NCBI GenBank assembly: GCA_050951845.1 | Contig: JBMNJV010000003.1 | Span: forward strand, 62,001 to 126,000 | Direction of reading: 5' to 3' | Source: UBA5436 sp050951845 | Lineage (GTDB): Bacteria; Bacillota; Clostridia; Saccharofermentanales; DTU023 | DNA: 64,000 nucleotides | Shown here: positions 49,949 to 58,981 of the stretch, in pieces | How positions within the stretch are numbered: the stretch's first letter is position 1 | Layout of the letters: the number at the start of each line of letters is the position of its first letter | Notes under the pieces: model-generated | What the model was told of the DNA's origin: nothing | Database searches by the model: none | Seen by the model: the letters and a program-made list of their open reading frames with translations, nothing else | Program-made: the position numbers and the translations under genes

Positions 49949-52900
49949 GCAAAGATACGGTAGAATCAAAAAAAGAAATTTTGTTGTCTTGGCTATCTGT
50001 CTGATAGCTGTTTTGATTCCCGTCTTAGCGTTGTATTTGTTTTCAGCCGAAAGAGTTGAATCCGGCAATATAGCCGATTTTTCAGTCGGCGATCAGGCAT
50101 CGCGTCAGGTCGTACAAGGCTTAGGCTTTGATATCTCCGCAATTGATGACGGTAATCTGGTGAAAAACAATTCTTTTGAACCATTAGTATACAGACAGAA
50201 CTTGCTGATCGATTCAGGGGATGATGAACTTATTAAGGTTGCAATGCCTAATGATTCGACAATCAGATTTTTTGCGGAAAACTTTTTTGTCAATGCGAAT
50301 GCTGAAGTTTTTGCAACTGATTCTGAAGGTCATCGCACATTGAAAAAGAGCGGTAAGGTGAGCCAATATTTATCTGATCAAATTGATGATTTTCAGCCGC
50401 TGGGTTTACCGCCTGATTTACCGCAGAATATTCGGTGGAACTGTATTGTTGAATCGGATGAAAAAGTGGTTTTAGGCGGAACCAGAGGATATATCCTCAG
50501 TATAGATTCATTTTCGAATACCACATTAAGTCGCATACCAAGTGAAGCAAAAGTAATTGGTATTTGTGTTTTTGCCGACTACTTTCTGGCTCTCGATGAA
50601 AATGGCGGTTTTTATAAATCTTCCGATTCGCTTAAATGGGAATTGCTTTTCCGGGCTGCTGATCAATTTTTTCCGGCAACAGCAGAAGACAATTTGAATG
50701 CTGAGTCAGGAGTATCGCCAAGCACAAGCGAAACGGTTAATCAGGAAACACCTGTGAGCGAAACACATCACGCTGAATCAGAAGCCGGAGAAACCTTGAT
50801 CAGCAAAACAGATGACAGCATCATCTCAGAGACTGACAAATCAACAGGTGAAACAGCGGCTGATGTAACGGATCAAACTGAAATTGAAGCAAAGTCATCA
50901 GAAAATATCAAATGGTCGGGTCTGAGTTCAAGAGTTGACGATCAAGGTGATTCCCTGTTTATGGCAGTAGGCGAAAATGGTTATGTCTTATATGGAAATT
51001 CAGAAGAATATCATATAAAACAACTTAAAAATTCCCGCAATATTAATGCGGTGACTTCAAATGCCGACGGTTTTTATCTGGTCGGCGACAATTCCTTGGC
51101 ATTTTATTCACATGACGGCGAGAACTATCGATATTTGGATGTTTCGCAAAAAGCAAATTGGCAAACGGTTTCTTCACTTGGTAATCAGGTTATGATTGCC
51201 GGTGATCAGGGTCAGGTGGTTTTCAGTAAAGACGGTTATTCTTTTAATTCTCTGAATAATGAGACAATCAACAAACTTTCCTTGCAATATTCGGAACAAA
51301 GCTACGGAGATCAGGATATCATCGTGATTAAGCCTCGTTTTATGTCTTGCAGCATTTTGAGCCATGATCAATTCGTCTTGCTCGATTCACGCGGGATGTT
51401 GTTCTTTTCCGATAATTTGGGAGAAACTTGGAAAAGCTTAGATGATCTTGCGGCAAGCAGATTTAATCTTGTGCAAAGACTTCCGAGCGGAAGATTGATC
51501 ATGACGGGATTTGACGGCAGTGTTGAATATGCCATTATGGGTTTGGTAATCAAACTTGACAGTAAGCTGGAGCAAGGAGAATATGAAAACGGTGATTCTT
51601 TGGTATTAGAACAGATTTCGGCTTTACCGGTTATCCAACCGAAGACAGAAGAATCAGAAACGTTGAGCGGTGATTGGTATATAAGCAATCCTTCCGCTGC
51701 TAAAATACAAATAAATCATAACGCGCCGGGCGGAGGTAAAGCTGCTCTTGAAATAGATTTAGCTCAGACAACGGATTCAGAAAATACACTGACAGGCTTA
51801 TTTAGTCAACAAACCATCGAGCAACAAATTCCGCAAAATTCGGGTTTGATTATTCAGCAAAAATTGGATGATACTGCATATTCAAGTATTAAAAACAATA
51901 CTATTTTTAATTTTGAATTTTGGGCAAAATCCGTTACTGATGACTCAACTAACCTGAACCTTTCATTTGCGGGATTAAATCTGCAAATTGAACAGATTAA
52001 TAAAACCATCTCCGGTGACTGGAAAAAATATCAAGGCTTTTTTGTGCTTCCCAAGAATTCAATCAGAGATGACAAACCGCTCTGGTTACAAATTGAACTT
52101 AACGGTTCCGGAAAAATCTATTTAGATAATATATGGTTCGGTACAGCAGATAATTCAGGGAAAAATGTACTGGCCAATTTATCGGAAGATTTCCCCAAGA
52201 GTTCGATTCTGCGCTTAAATTTTATTCAGATCGGCAGTAAAGAATACCATTCCGAAAGTTGGTTATCTTCAGAAAAATATTACACTGCCTATTATCAGAC
52301 TAAAACCGAAACTAAGCTGCAAGGACAAGCCAATTTGGCAAAAAGCATGGAACTTTGCAATTCGTTTAATGCCAATCCGTGGCTGGTTATTGATTCTCAA
52401 GCATCAGATAGCGAATTAAAACATTTGATGCAATATTTATTCGGTCAGCAGAATACACCTCTGGGGGAATTGCGTACCGAACACGGTGCTCTGAGCCGTT
52501 ACAGTGATATTTTTAACCAAATATATCTTGAAATCGGCGATCAGAACGGAATTTTTGAAAATGATTGGCAACGCAAATCATATGTAGATTGGGTTGTCCA
52601 AGTTTTGTCAGAAACACCGGAATATGCGCAAGTAAAGAAAAAATTGATTTTTGTAGACGGAATGCAATATAAGGATGATATCATTTTATCTGATGCGGAT
52701 TATCATGCTTCGGATTTTAATATAGATTATCCAATTAATAATTTAACAGATTTAGAACGTTTTAATTCCGATTTCAGCGAATTGTTGCCCAGAGATCCGG
52801 GCCGGGGAAAAGCAATTCGTTCTGAACTGATTCGTCAGACCAATCAAAACTTCGCGGAAATCAGATTAGCCGATGTGATTGTAACCGCTTTAAGCATGAT

Positions 52901-53282
52901 GGGTGATGAAATTGATGCAACCTTGTTGAATCTTGATTTAACTGCAGATTCTGCAATAAATCCTTATGCTCATTGCTATGGCAATATCGGCCGGGCTATT
53001 TCGAATATGAATCCGTATACCTTGAATTCCGGCATTGAACAGGAAAATATAGCAGCATATGCCTATGGTTCAGGCAATAAACGGATTATTATTTTGATCA
53101 ATTTATCTGAAATATCCGCGAGCTGTCAGATTCTCAATATTGATCTGAAAGGATTTACGCAAACGATTTATGATGAAAGAGGTACGGTACTTGAACAATC
53201 CGAGGTCAGACATCGCAAATCGGTATATTCGCTTTTACCCGGGGGAATTATTGTGCTTGAAGGTATGTTGCAAAAAGATTAA
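49941..53282 (+). CDS. large membrane-anchored extracellular protein, BNR/Ycf48-like plus glycosidase-like C-terminal half
   Basis: A 1113-residue protein. A basic N terminus and one signal-anchor helix (about 14-33) are followed by a beta-propeller-like region (~150-550) with recurring motifs such as VVLGGTRGYILSID, FMAVGENGYVLYGN and VMIAGDQGQVVFSK, as in Ycf48/BNR proteins, interrupted by a ~75-residue Ser/Thr/Glu-rich insertion. A carbohydrate-binding-like sandwich follows (GDWYISNPSAAKIQIN). The C-terminal third resembles an arabinofuranosidase-type barrel plus beta domain (RIIILINLSE..LPGGIIVLEG). No catalytic pair was identified. It is coupled to the CPBP gene upstream. Confidence 0.7.
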   Translation: MFKQRYGRIKKRNFVVLAICLIAVLIPVLALYLFSAERVESGNIADFSVGDQASRQVVQGLGFDISAIDDGNLVKNNSFEPLVYRQNLLIDSGDDELIKVAMPNDSTIRFFAENFFVNANAEVFATDSEGHRTLKKSGKVSQYLSDQIDDFQPLGLPPDLPQNIRWNCIVESDEKVVLGGTRGYILSIDSFSNTTLSRIPSEAKVIGICVFADYFLALDENGGFYKSSDSLKWELLFRAADQFFPATAEDNLNAESGVSPSTSETVNQETPVSETHHAESEAGETLISKTDDSIISETDKSTGETAADVTDQTEIEAKSSENIKWSGLSSRVDDQGDSLFMAVGENGYVLYGNSEEYHIKQLKNSRNINAVTSNADGFYLVGDNSLAFYSHDGENYRYLDVSQKANWQTVSSLGNQVMIAGDQGQVVFSKDGYSFNSLNNETINKLSLQYSEQSYGDQDIIVIKPRFMSCSILSHDQFVLLDSRGMLFFSDNLGETWKSLDDLAASRFNLVQRLPSGRLIMTGFDGSVEYAIMGLVIKLDSKLEQGEYENGDSLVLEQISALPVIQPKTEESETLSGDWYISNPSAAKIQINHNAPGGGKAALEIDLAQTTDSENTLTGLFSQQTIEQQIPQNSGLIIQQKLDDTAYSSIKNNTIFNFEFWAKSVTDDSTNLNLSFAGLNLQIEQINKTISGDWKKYQGFFVLPKNSIRDDKPLWLQIELNGSGKIYLDNIWFGTADNSGKNVLANLSEDFPKSSILRLNFIQIGSKEYHSESWLSSEKYYTAYYQTKTETKLQGQANLAKSMELCNSFNANPWLVIDSQASDSELKHLMQYLFGQQNTPLGELRTEHGALSRYSDIFNQIYLEIGDQNGIFENDWQRKSYVDWVVQVLSETPEYAQVKKKLIFVDGMQYKDDIILSDADYHASDFNIDYPINNLTDLERFNSDFSELLPRDPGRGKAIRSELIRQTNQNFAEIRLADVIVTALSMMGDEIDATLLNLDLTADSAINPYAHCYGNIGRAISNMNPYTLNSGIEQENIAAYAYGSGNKRIIILINLSEISASCQILNIDLKGFTQTIYDERGTVLEQSEVRHRKSVYSLLPGGIIVLEGMLQKD

Positions 53283-53306
53283 TAAACAAATGGATGAGGT
53301 GAGATA

Positions 53307-54500
53307 ATGGTTGATAATTTTGCACAACTGTATTATTCGGATTCATATCAAAGCGAATTTACTGCGGAAGTAACAGAGGTCAGATCAGAAAACAACAAAC
53401 TTTGGATGTCTTTATCGCAGACTTGCTTTTATCCGGAAGGCGGAGGTCAACCGGGTGATCAGGGGATTTTACAAGTGATCCGGCCGAATGAACAGAATAG
53501 GCAAATAGTAAAAGTCTTGGATACAATTCTGCATGATACTGTGATTTGGCATCAGGTTGATCAATTATTGCCGCAAGGTTCTGCGGTTGTCGGACAAATT
53601 GATTTTGCCAGGCGCTATGATTTAATGCAACAACATAGCGGTGAACATATTTTTTCCGGCATCGTAAATCGTGAATACGGATATTCAAATGTGGGTTTCA
53701 ATATCAATTCGACCGAAATGACTTTTGATTTTGACGGCGATTTAACCTGGGCCCAGATTGCCCGGGTGGAACAAGAAGCAAATCAGGCTATCTGCGAGAA
53801 CATCCCGATTGAAATTCGCTATATAACTCGATCGGAACAAGATAAATGGACCTATCGGAGCAAATTGCAACTTGATCAAAATATCAGATTGGTTATTATT
53901 CCCGGTTATGATACGTGTGCATGTGCCGGTACCCATCTAGCCCGAACCGGAGAAATCGGTCAAATCAAGATTATCAAACGTGAGTCTTATAAGGGTGGAG
54001 TTCGCTTAACAGCTCTTTGCGGAGCAAGAGCTTTGTCATATTTTCAAAATATTCTTCAAATCATGCGTGATGTAGGAGAAATAATGTCCGCCAATCCTTA
54101 TAATCTGTTTGACAAAGCTAAAAATCAACAGGCGGAAATTTCCAATCTTAAATTGGAAATAAACAAAAAGAACAGAGCATGGTTGGATCTGTTCGTACAA
54201 AAACTGCAACCTGATCCCAAAAGAATTATTTTAACCGATCCCGAATTCAGTAAACAGGAATGGAAATATGTATGCCAATACCTGATCAGATACATAAGCG
54301 ATTTTGTCGGTATTTTAACATCGCAGAAGGACCACAAGCATACTCTGTTTTTGTATTCCGAATCGGTCGACTTAAGAACAATTATTCCGGAGTTAAAAGA
54401 AAAATTTAATTTCCGGGGCGGAGGAAATCAAAATTTAATCCAGGGTACATTACAGGGGCAAATATCAATAATTAAAGATTTTTTTAACGAAATAGCTTAA
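53307..54500 (+). CDS. AlaX-type alanyl-tRNA editing protein with DHHA1 domain
   Basis: A 397-residue stand-alone editing protein. The N-terminal beta barrel (LSQTCFYPEGGGQPGDQG) precedes the zinc-binding editing site: QQHSGEHIFSG (HxxxH) and CACAGTHLARTGEIG (CxxxH). The C terminus is a coiled segment and a DHHA1-like domain ending FRGGGNQNLIQGTLQG. It hydrolyses Ser-tRNA-Ala or Gly-tRNA-Ala and is the AlaX-L form. No full alaS gene is nearby. ATGAGGTGAG ribosome site. Confidence 0.93.
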   Translation: MVDNFAQLYYSDSYQSEFTAEVTEVRSENNKLWMSLSQTCFYPEGGGQPGDQGILQVIRPNEQNRQIVKVLDTILHDTVIWHQVDQLLPQGSAVVGQIDFARRYDLMQQHSGEHIFSGIVNREYGYSNVGFNINSTEMTFDFDGDLTWAQIARVEQEANQAICENIPIEIRYITRSEQDKWTYRSKLQLDQNIRLVIIPGYDTCACAGTHLARTGEIGQIKIIKRESYKGGVRLTALCGARALSYFQNILQIMRDVGEIMSANPYNLFDKAKNQQAEISNLKLEINKKNRAWLDLFVQKLQPDPKRIILTDPEFSKQEWKYVCQYLIRYISDFVGILTSQKDHKHTLFLYSESVDLRTIIPELKEKFNFRGGGNQNLIQGTLQGQISIIKDFFNEIA

Positions 54501-55388
54501 AAACAATATGTAAAGAAAAATCATTTATACAAACAGCACAATGAAATTTAATATTTATAATCATTTCACCAATTTTTTTAAAATGATGAATTTTCACTTG
54601 ACCTGAATCAAGACTGTGAATATACTTGAATCAAGCTTCAGGGAATTCTAAAAATACCTTGATCGAAACCTAACACCATGAAAATGGTTCGGGATGGCAG
54701 TAACTTGATAACTGAACATTTGGCTGGCAAAGAAGGATTAAAATACCTAAAGGTAAAATGATCTGATAAGAGTAACAAATGGTATGAATAACAATTACTA
54801 TTTACTGTTAATTAACTAATAATGAAAATGACAACAGTTAGAAACAGTAGAATGAATAGTAAAATAAATAAAAGATTATCAGATACCAAATATCAGATTT
54901 ACACTCTCAAGAACATAGATCATAAAATATAGGTAGATCATTGATTGATCAGAAACACAATGATTAAATGATAGAAATAAATTGCCGGCCGGAACGACTA
55001 TCATTAAGAAGTAATAAATAAGTGAATGTTAAGTTGCGTATCGTAAATGGGAAGTTAGAAAGAGTATTGCAAGTCAAACAATTGAATAAAGACATAGGGT
55101 TCGACAGAATACGAGAATGTGTAAAAAACGTCAGAAGTACTGTTGGTAAAATGAAAAGCATAGCCTGGAATGTTATAAGTTCAAACGTTGGATAAAAAAA
55201 GTTCCGTTAATGAAAAAGGAGTAACGATCAAATATAGCAGGTTCGCTGAAGCTTTTTAATTGCTTAATAATTAATACTAATGATAATGCAGTACAGAACT
55301 GACCCCCAGAAGCCTGATAATTTGGAGGTCAGTTTTTATGTGAATATCATGTGTTGCTGTTTTTAACGTAAAAAATTGAATTATGATT
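54501..55388. other. 890-nt stretch without a convincing gene
   Basis: AT-rich and unusual in that no normal gene is present. Two short plus-strand frames stand out: ATG at 54678 (27 codons, ..VRDGSNLITEHLAGKEGLKY) and GTG at 55022 (57 codons, starting VNVKLRIVNGKLERVLQVKQ), both positively charged and without good ribosome sites. They may be remnants of a lost gene. The stretch ends with a terminator-like hairpin at 55298. Confidence 0.4.
55298..55337 (+). terminator. terminator-like hairpin before the convergent hpt gene
   Basis: ACTGACC (55298-55304) pairs with GGTCAGT (55327-55333), extended by CCCA/TGGA-type pairs, followed by five T. It implies transcription of the otherwise gene-free region to its left, or read-through from alaX. 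Confidence 0.65.
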
Positions 55389-55907
55389 CTATTCAGCCAG
55401 TTTTATTATATAACCGAGATTACGATATTGTTCTTTATAATCAAGTCCGTATCCTACCACTCTGGTATAATCGATTTCGAATCCGATATAGTTCAGAGGA
55501 AGGTTGATCATTAATTGATCAGGATTGGCCAACAAAGCAACTAAATTGATACTGGCAGGATTAAATTTTTCTAAATGCTCAAACATGTAATGAGTAGTCA
55601 GTCCGGAACGGACAATTTCTTCAACAACTAAAACGTCATTTCCTGCAATATCGATTTCTATGTCCCGGGTAACTTGAACAATATCTGTCGGCGATTTTAC
55701 CTGGCTGATTGCCATGAAATCGAATTTGAGCGGCAGCTTAATTGCACGTGTAAGATCTGCTAAAAAATAAGTTGATCCTTTGAGCATTGCAATCACACTG
55801 AAAGGTCTGTCAGATTCCTGATAATCCTGAGTGATTTGTTGTCCGAGCTCGATAATTCTTTTAGCGATTTGTTGTTCGGTAAACAAAATATCATTATTTT
55901 CCTGCAT
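55389..55907 (-). CDS. hypoxanthine phosphoribosyltransferase-like protein, atypical active site
   Basis: A 172-residue type I phosphoribosyltransferase with the HPRT layout: IAKRIIELGQQITQDY, AMLKGSTYFLADL, the PRPP motif VLVVEEIVRSGLTTHYMFEHL and the purine hood YIGFEIDYTRVVGYGLDYKE. In normal HPRTs the PRPP motif is ED-I-x-D-T/S-G; here residues 96-102 are E-E-I-V-R-S-G, so the general-base Asp is Arg (position 100). The flexible-loop SSG also is not recognisable (SQVKSPTDIVQV). It is 9 nt downstream of the kinase-like gene. Activity is uncertain; a binding or regulatory role is possible. Confidence 0.85.
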   Translation of the reverse strand: MQENNDILFTEQQIAKRIIELGQQITQDYQESDRPFSVIAMLKGSTYFLADLTRAIKLPLKFDFMAISQVKSPTDIVQVTRDIEIDIAGNDVLVVEEIVRSGLTTHYMFEHLEKFNPASINLVALLANPDQLMINLPLNYIGFEIDYTRVVGYGLDYKEQYRNLGYIIKLAE

Positions 55908-55916
55908 AAAAACTCC

Positions 55917-56954
55917 TTATTCGAAACGTTGAATCAGTGATAAGAAATCCCGCCGGTAGATGATTTTAACATTAATTCCCGGATATAACTCTTCCAGCTT
56001 TTTAAGTTTTTTCCTTTTGGCGCTGACATAACGCTGATTCATTGTAGTTAATTCCAAATATATATCATACTTGGGCAAATAGAAGTCAGGACTGAAAGCC
56101 ATGGTTACTCTGTTTTCTTCATCCCATTCAACCGGGAAAAATTTGGGTTCATATCGCCATTCAACTTGGTATAGATTAAGTAAGCGGGCAAATTCTTTTT
56201 CCGACTCGTTTTTGAAGTCAGGCAAATTGGTATTTTGCATAATTGCTTGATCACTATTGCCTTGTTTTGCCAAATGACGATTGATTTCATAATCTTCAAT
56301 TAAAGCATGGCTTAAACTCAAACAAGCATCTAAAGATAATTTATCCGTATTCAATATCAAATGAAAAGAATCGAATTGATTATCATCAGCTTGAAATAAA
56401 GTACTGACGAAACGACGATATTGACGATCGATTCTTTGAGTCAGATCGCCGGGCGCTATCTCTGCAATTTGAGTGGCAGGAATAAATTTTTCCATGAATT
56501 TCAATTCGTGCAAAGAATCGATTGATGTGGAAAACTCTTTGTTATTTTTCTGATATTGTAAATAATTTCGATATTGTTCTTGGGAAATTTCGATTCGCCG
56601 TTCGCGAATTTCCAAAGGTGAAACGGTTCGCAAATGAATTGCCCGCGGATGATCTTTCAAAAAATAATTGGCACCGCAACCGAGTAATATGGCATTATGA
56701 TTTTTTGCCCAATCATTGATTGAACCTTCCAAATACGCTTTGAAATTCATTTGCTGATCTGTGTTAATCGGCTCGAAAAAATACTTGGCACTTACTTCAA
56801 GCATCTGTTTTTCATGGTCACTGGCTATCGGCTTGAGAAATATTTCGATCATTTGATCAAAATCGATTAGAGTATATCCGGTTTTATTGGATAAGCGTTC
56901 AGCGAATTCATCTCCAAAACTGCCGGCCTCTCTGGAAATAGTTATTATCGGCAC
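55917..56954 (-). CDS. cytidylate-kinase-like protein fused to a nuclease-like C-terminal domain
   Basis: A 345-residue protein. Residues 1-205 resemble the Cytidylate_kin2 family: MPIITISREAGSFGDEFAERL (P-loop variant), NHNAILLGCGANYFL, IHLRTVSPLEIRERRI and YYRRFVSTLF-type sequence near 190. Residues ~250-345 form a separate domain (RYEPKFFPVEWD..FSPDFYLPKYDIYLELTTM..KLEELYPGINVKIIYRRDF) with a D-x-E-L arrangement suggesting a PD-(D/E)xK-like fold. This domain is often found near HPRT genes, and here hpt follows directly. The substrate is unknown. Confidence 0.65.
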   Translation of the reverse strand: MPIITISREAGSFGDEFAERLSNKTGYTLIDFDQMIEIFLKPIASDHEKQMLEVSAKYFFEPINTDQQMNFKAYLEGSINDWAKNHNAILLGCGANYFLKDHPRAIHLRTVSPLEIRERRIEISQEQYRNYLQYQKNNKEFSTSIDSLHELKFMEKFIPATQIAEIAPGDLTQRIDRQYRRFVSTLFQADDNQFDSFHLILNTDKLSLDACLSLSHALIEDYEINRHLAKQGNSDQAIMQNTNLPDFKNESEKEFARLLNLYQVEWRYEPKFFPVEWDEENRVTMAFSPDFYLPKYDIYLELTTMNQRYVSAKRKKLKKLEELYPGINVKIIYRRDFLSLIQRFE

Positions 56955-57160
56955 TTGAACCTCTTTTCAGAAATGATCAGAAACTATAAAATATTATATC
57001 ATGAAACGTATTTTGATTGAACTGAAACTGAAGAATTTATTAATTAAAGTTTCCACATTTTAGAGTCGATTTCGACAGTTAATTGCGTGAAGTGTGTGTG
57101 AATCAAAACAATAAGGAGTTTCATTACATTTTGCAACTAGCTGAATTCAAGGAGGCTGAG

Positions 57161-58096
57161 ATGAATAAAAAAAGTATTATTAAATCGGGTCTTGTGGGGT
57201 ATCCGCTGAACTATTCTATTTCACCTGATATTCATAAATTTTTGTATGAGCAGGCAGGCAGACAAGGTGAGTATAAGGAGTTCCGGGTTCCGCCTGAAGC
57301 ATTCGCCGAAAGAATTGAAACTATTATGAAGGAATATCCGTATTTGAATGTTACGATTCCATATAAAAAAGAAATAATTTCACACTTACAAGGCACCTCC
57401 GACAATGCGAGAATTCTGGGGGTTGTCAATTCTGTTGCTTGTGAATTAGGTTATAATACCGACGGTATGGGGCTGGAATTAGCTTTGTCGGAATGGCCGA
57501 AACCCGATCATGCAATGATCATCGGAGCAGGTAATACCTCACGAACAGCACTGTACACTTTGCTTGATCTGGAAATACCGAACATTTCTTTAATTCACAG
57601 GAATATGGATACTCTGAACAGATTAAAAACGGAATTTGTTGAAATATTTAATGTGAAAGCACTTTCTGCAGGAATATTTGAAAGTATCCCGACCGGCCAA
57701 ACAATTACGTTTTTGAATACTCCGGAAGATATTTTTGATTTTGATCAAAAAATTGATTTGTTAATTAATACAACTTCAGCCGGTATGTATCCCGAGCTTG
57801 AGCAAATTCCTTTGCCGCAAGAGATTCTTCAACATATTATGCTTGAATCTCAGCCGAATGTCTTTGATGTTATCTATAATCCGATTCGTACCAAATTATT
57901 GAAAATGGCGGAAAAAAGAGGATTGGCAACTAAAAACGGGCTTTCAATGTTATTTTATCAAGCATATGCTTCCCATTCAATTTGGTTTGAAGAGGATTAT
58001 TCTATTGAAAAAGCACAGAAACTTTGGAAGATTTTTGTGAAAAAATTTGATCCGGAAAAATTTATTATGGAAAATTGGCAGATTGAAGAAAATTAA
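57161..58096 (+). CDS. aroE: shikimate dehydrogenase family protein
   Basis: A 311-residue AroE-type protein. The substrate Ser pair is in NYSISPDIHKF (19-21), the catalytic Lys in NVTIPYKKEI (69), the Asp in NTDGMGLE (101), and the nucleotide fold begins MIIGAGNTSRTALYTL; DLLINTTSAGMYP and NGLSMLFYQA follow. It is slightly longer than the ~280-residue norm because of its C terminus, and may be the quinate/shikimate YdiB-like type. The ATG at 57161 has a perfect AAGGAGG. The 3' end overlaps the convergent metzincin by 4 nt. Confidence 0.88.
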   Translation: MNKKSIIKSGLVGYPLNYSISPDIHKFLYEQAGRQGEYKEFRVPPEAFAERIETIMKEYPYLNVTIPYKKEIISHLQGTSDNARILGVVNSVACELGYNTDGMGLELALSEWPKPDHAMIIGAGNTSRTALYTLLDLEIPNISLIHRNMDTLNRLKTEFVEIFNVKALSAGIFESIPTGQTITFLNTPEDIFDFDQKIDLLINTTSAGMYPELEQIPLPQEILQHIMLESQPNVFDVIYNPIRTKLLKMAEKRGLATKNGLSMLFYQAYASHSIWFEEDYSIEKAQKLWKIFVKKFDPEKFIMENWQIEEN

Positions 58097-58965
58097 TCTT
58101 TTTTACGGATTAGCTTAAATAATTTGTTAAAATAAAATTTCAGTTCCCGCAACATGCCCTTAAGGAAATTTCGCAAGTTAAATTTCCGAGGAAAAAATTG
58201 TGCTTTGTTTTTGACATAGGCACGAATCAACATTGCAATTTCCTGAGCATGAACTTGAGTATTGTAATGCATCATATAATCTTGTGTACCCGGTGCAGCA
58301 TAGAAGAAACGATACCAGGCATCATATGCATCACCGATGCCGAACAGATGACCGGCTTCATGTGCTGAAATTTGTCTCAGACGATGTGAATTGCGAAGAT
58401 CATTGATCACTGCAAAACCCGGAAAATTTCGGCTCCAATTATACCCGAAACTTTCAATTTGACCGGTGCGAAAAAATCCCCAAAATCTGCGGAATAATCC
58501 GCTGGCAACATGTGACGGCAAAATGCGGGGCTTTTTGACAAAAATAGGTATCGGTCTTTGTTTGCCGTGGAATAATCGTTTGAGGAAAACGATTCTCGGA
58601 TTTTGCAGTCCGGATAGAATATCTTCATGCAGCTTTACATGAAAAGGTAATTCTCTCAGGTGCAGTTCGGACAGGTGAAAGGATGTTTCTTCTGATTTCT
58701 TAAAACCGGATAAGTCAGTTGCATCTTGTTCGGAAAAACGTCGTCTCGTTTTCTGCCATAAGAAAAAATCCTCACAGGCTTGTTTGAGTTCGGAATTCAT
58801 CGGATACCTGCCGGACCAATTTCGTTCAATCCCCTCAATCACATTCGACTTAAAGGTTTTATTCCGGGTGAAACAATTGAGAGAAGCCTTGTTAAAAGTG
58901 ACATATACCGATAAATGATAACCGCTGTGCGCATCATAACTCAATTGCAGGGGGGAACGGCTCAT
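58093..58965 (-). CDS. metzincin-like zinc metalloprotease
   Basis: A 290-residue protein with no signal peptide or membrane helix that I can see. Near residue 201 it has HEAGHLFGIGD, the extended metzincin zinc site (HExxHxxGxxD), followed by a plausible Met-turn (GTQDYMMHYNTQ) about 30 residues later. The N-terminal two thirds are basic and unrecognised. The C terminus is Lys/Arg-rich (RKFNLRNFLKGMLRELKFYF). It is likely cotranscribed with the membrane-protein gene upstream (16-nt gap). The substrate is unknown. Confidence 0.65.
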   Translation of the reverse strand: MSRSPLQLSYDAHSGYHLSVYVTFNKASLNCFTRNKTFKSNVIEGIERNWSGRYPMNSELKQACEDFFLWQKTRRRFSEQDATDLSGFKKSEETSFHLSELHLRELPFHVKLHEDILSGLQNPRIVFLKRLFHGKQRPIPIFVKKPRILPSHVASGLFRRFWGFFRTGQIESFGYNWSRNFPGFAVINDLRNSHRLRQISAHEAGHLFGIGDAYDAWYRFFYAAPGTQDYMMHYNTQVHAQEIAMLIRAYVKNKAQFFPRKFNLRNFLKGMLRELKFYFNKLFKLIRKKD

Positions 58966-58981
58966 AATTAATTCGGAGAAA

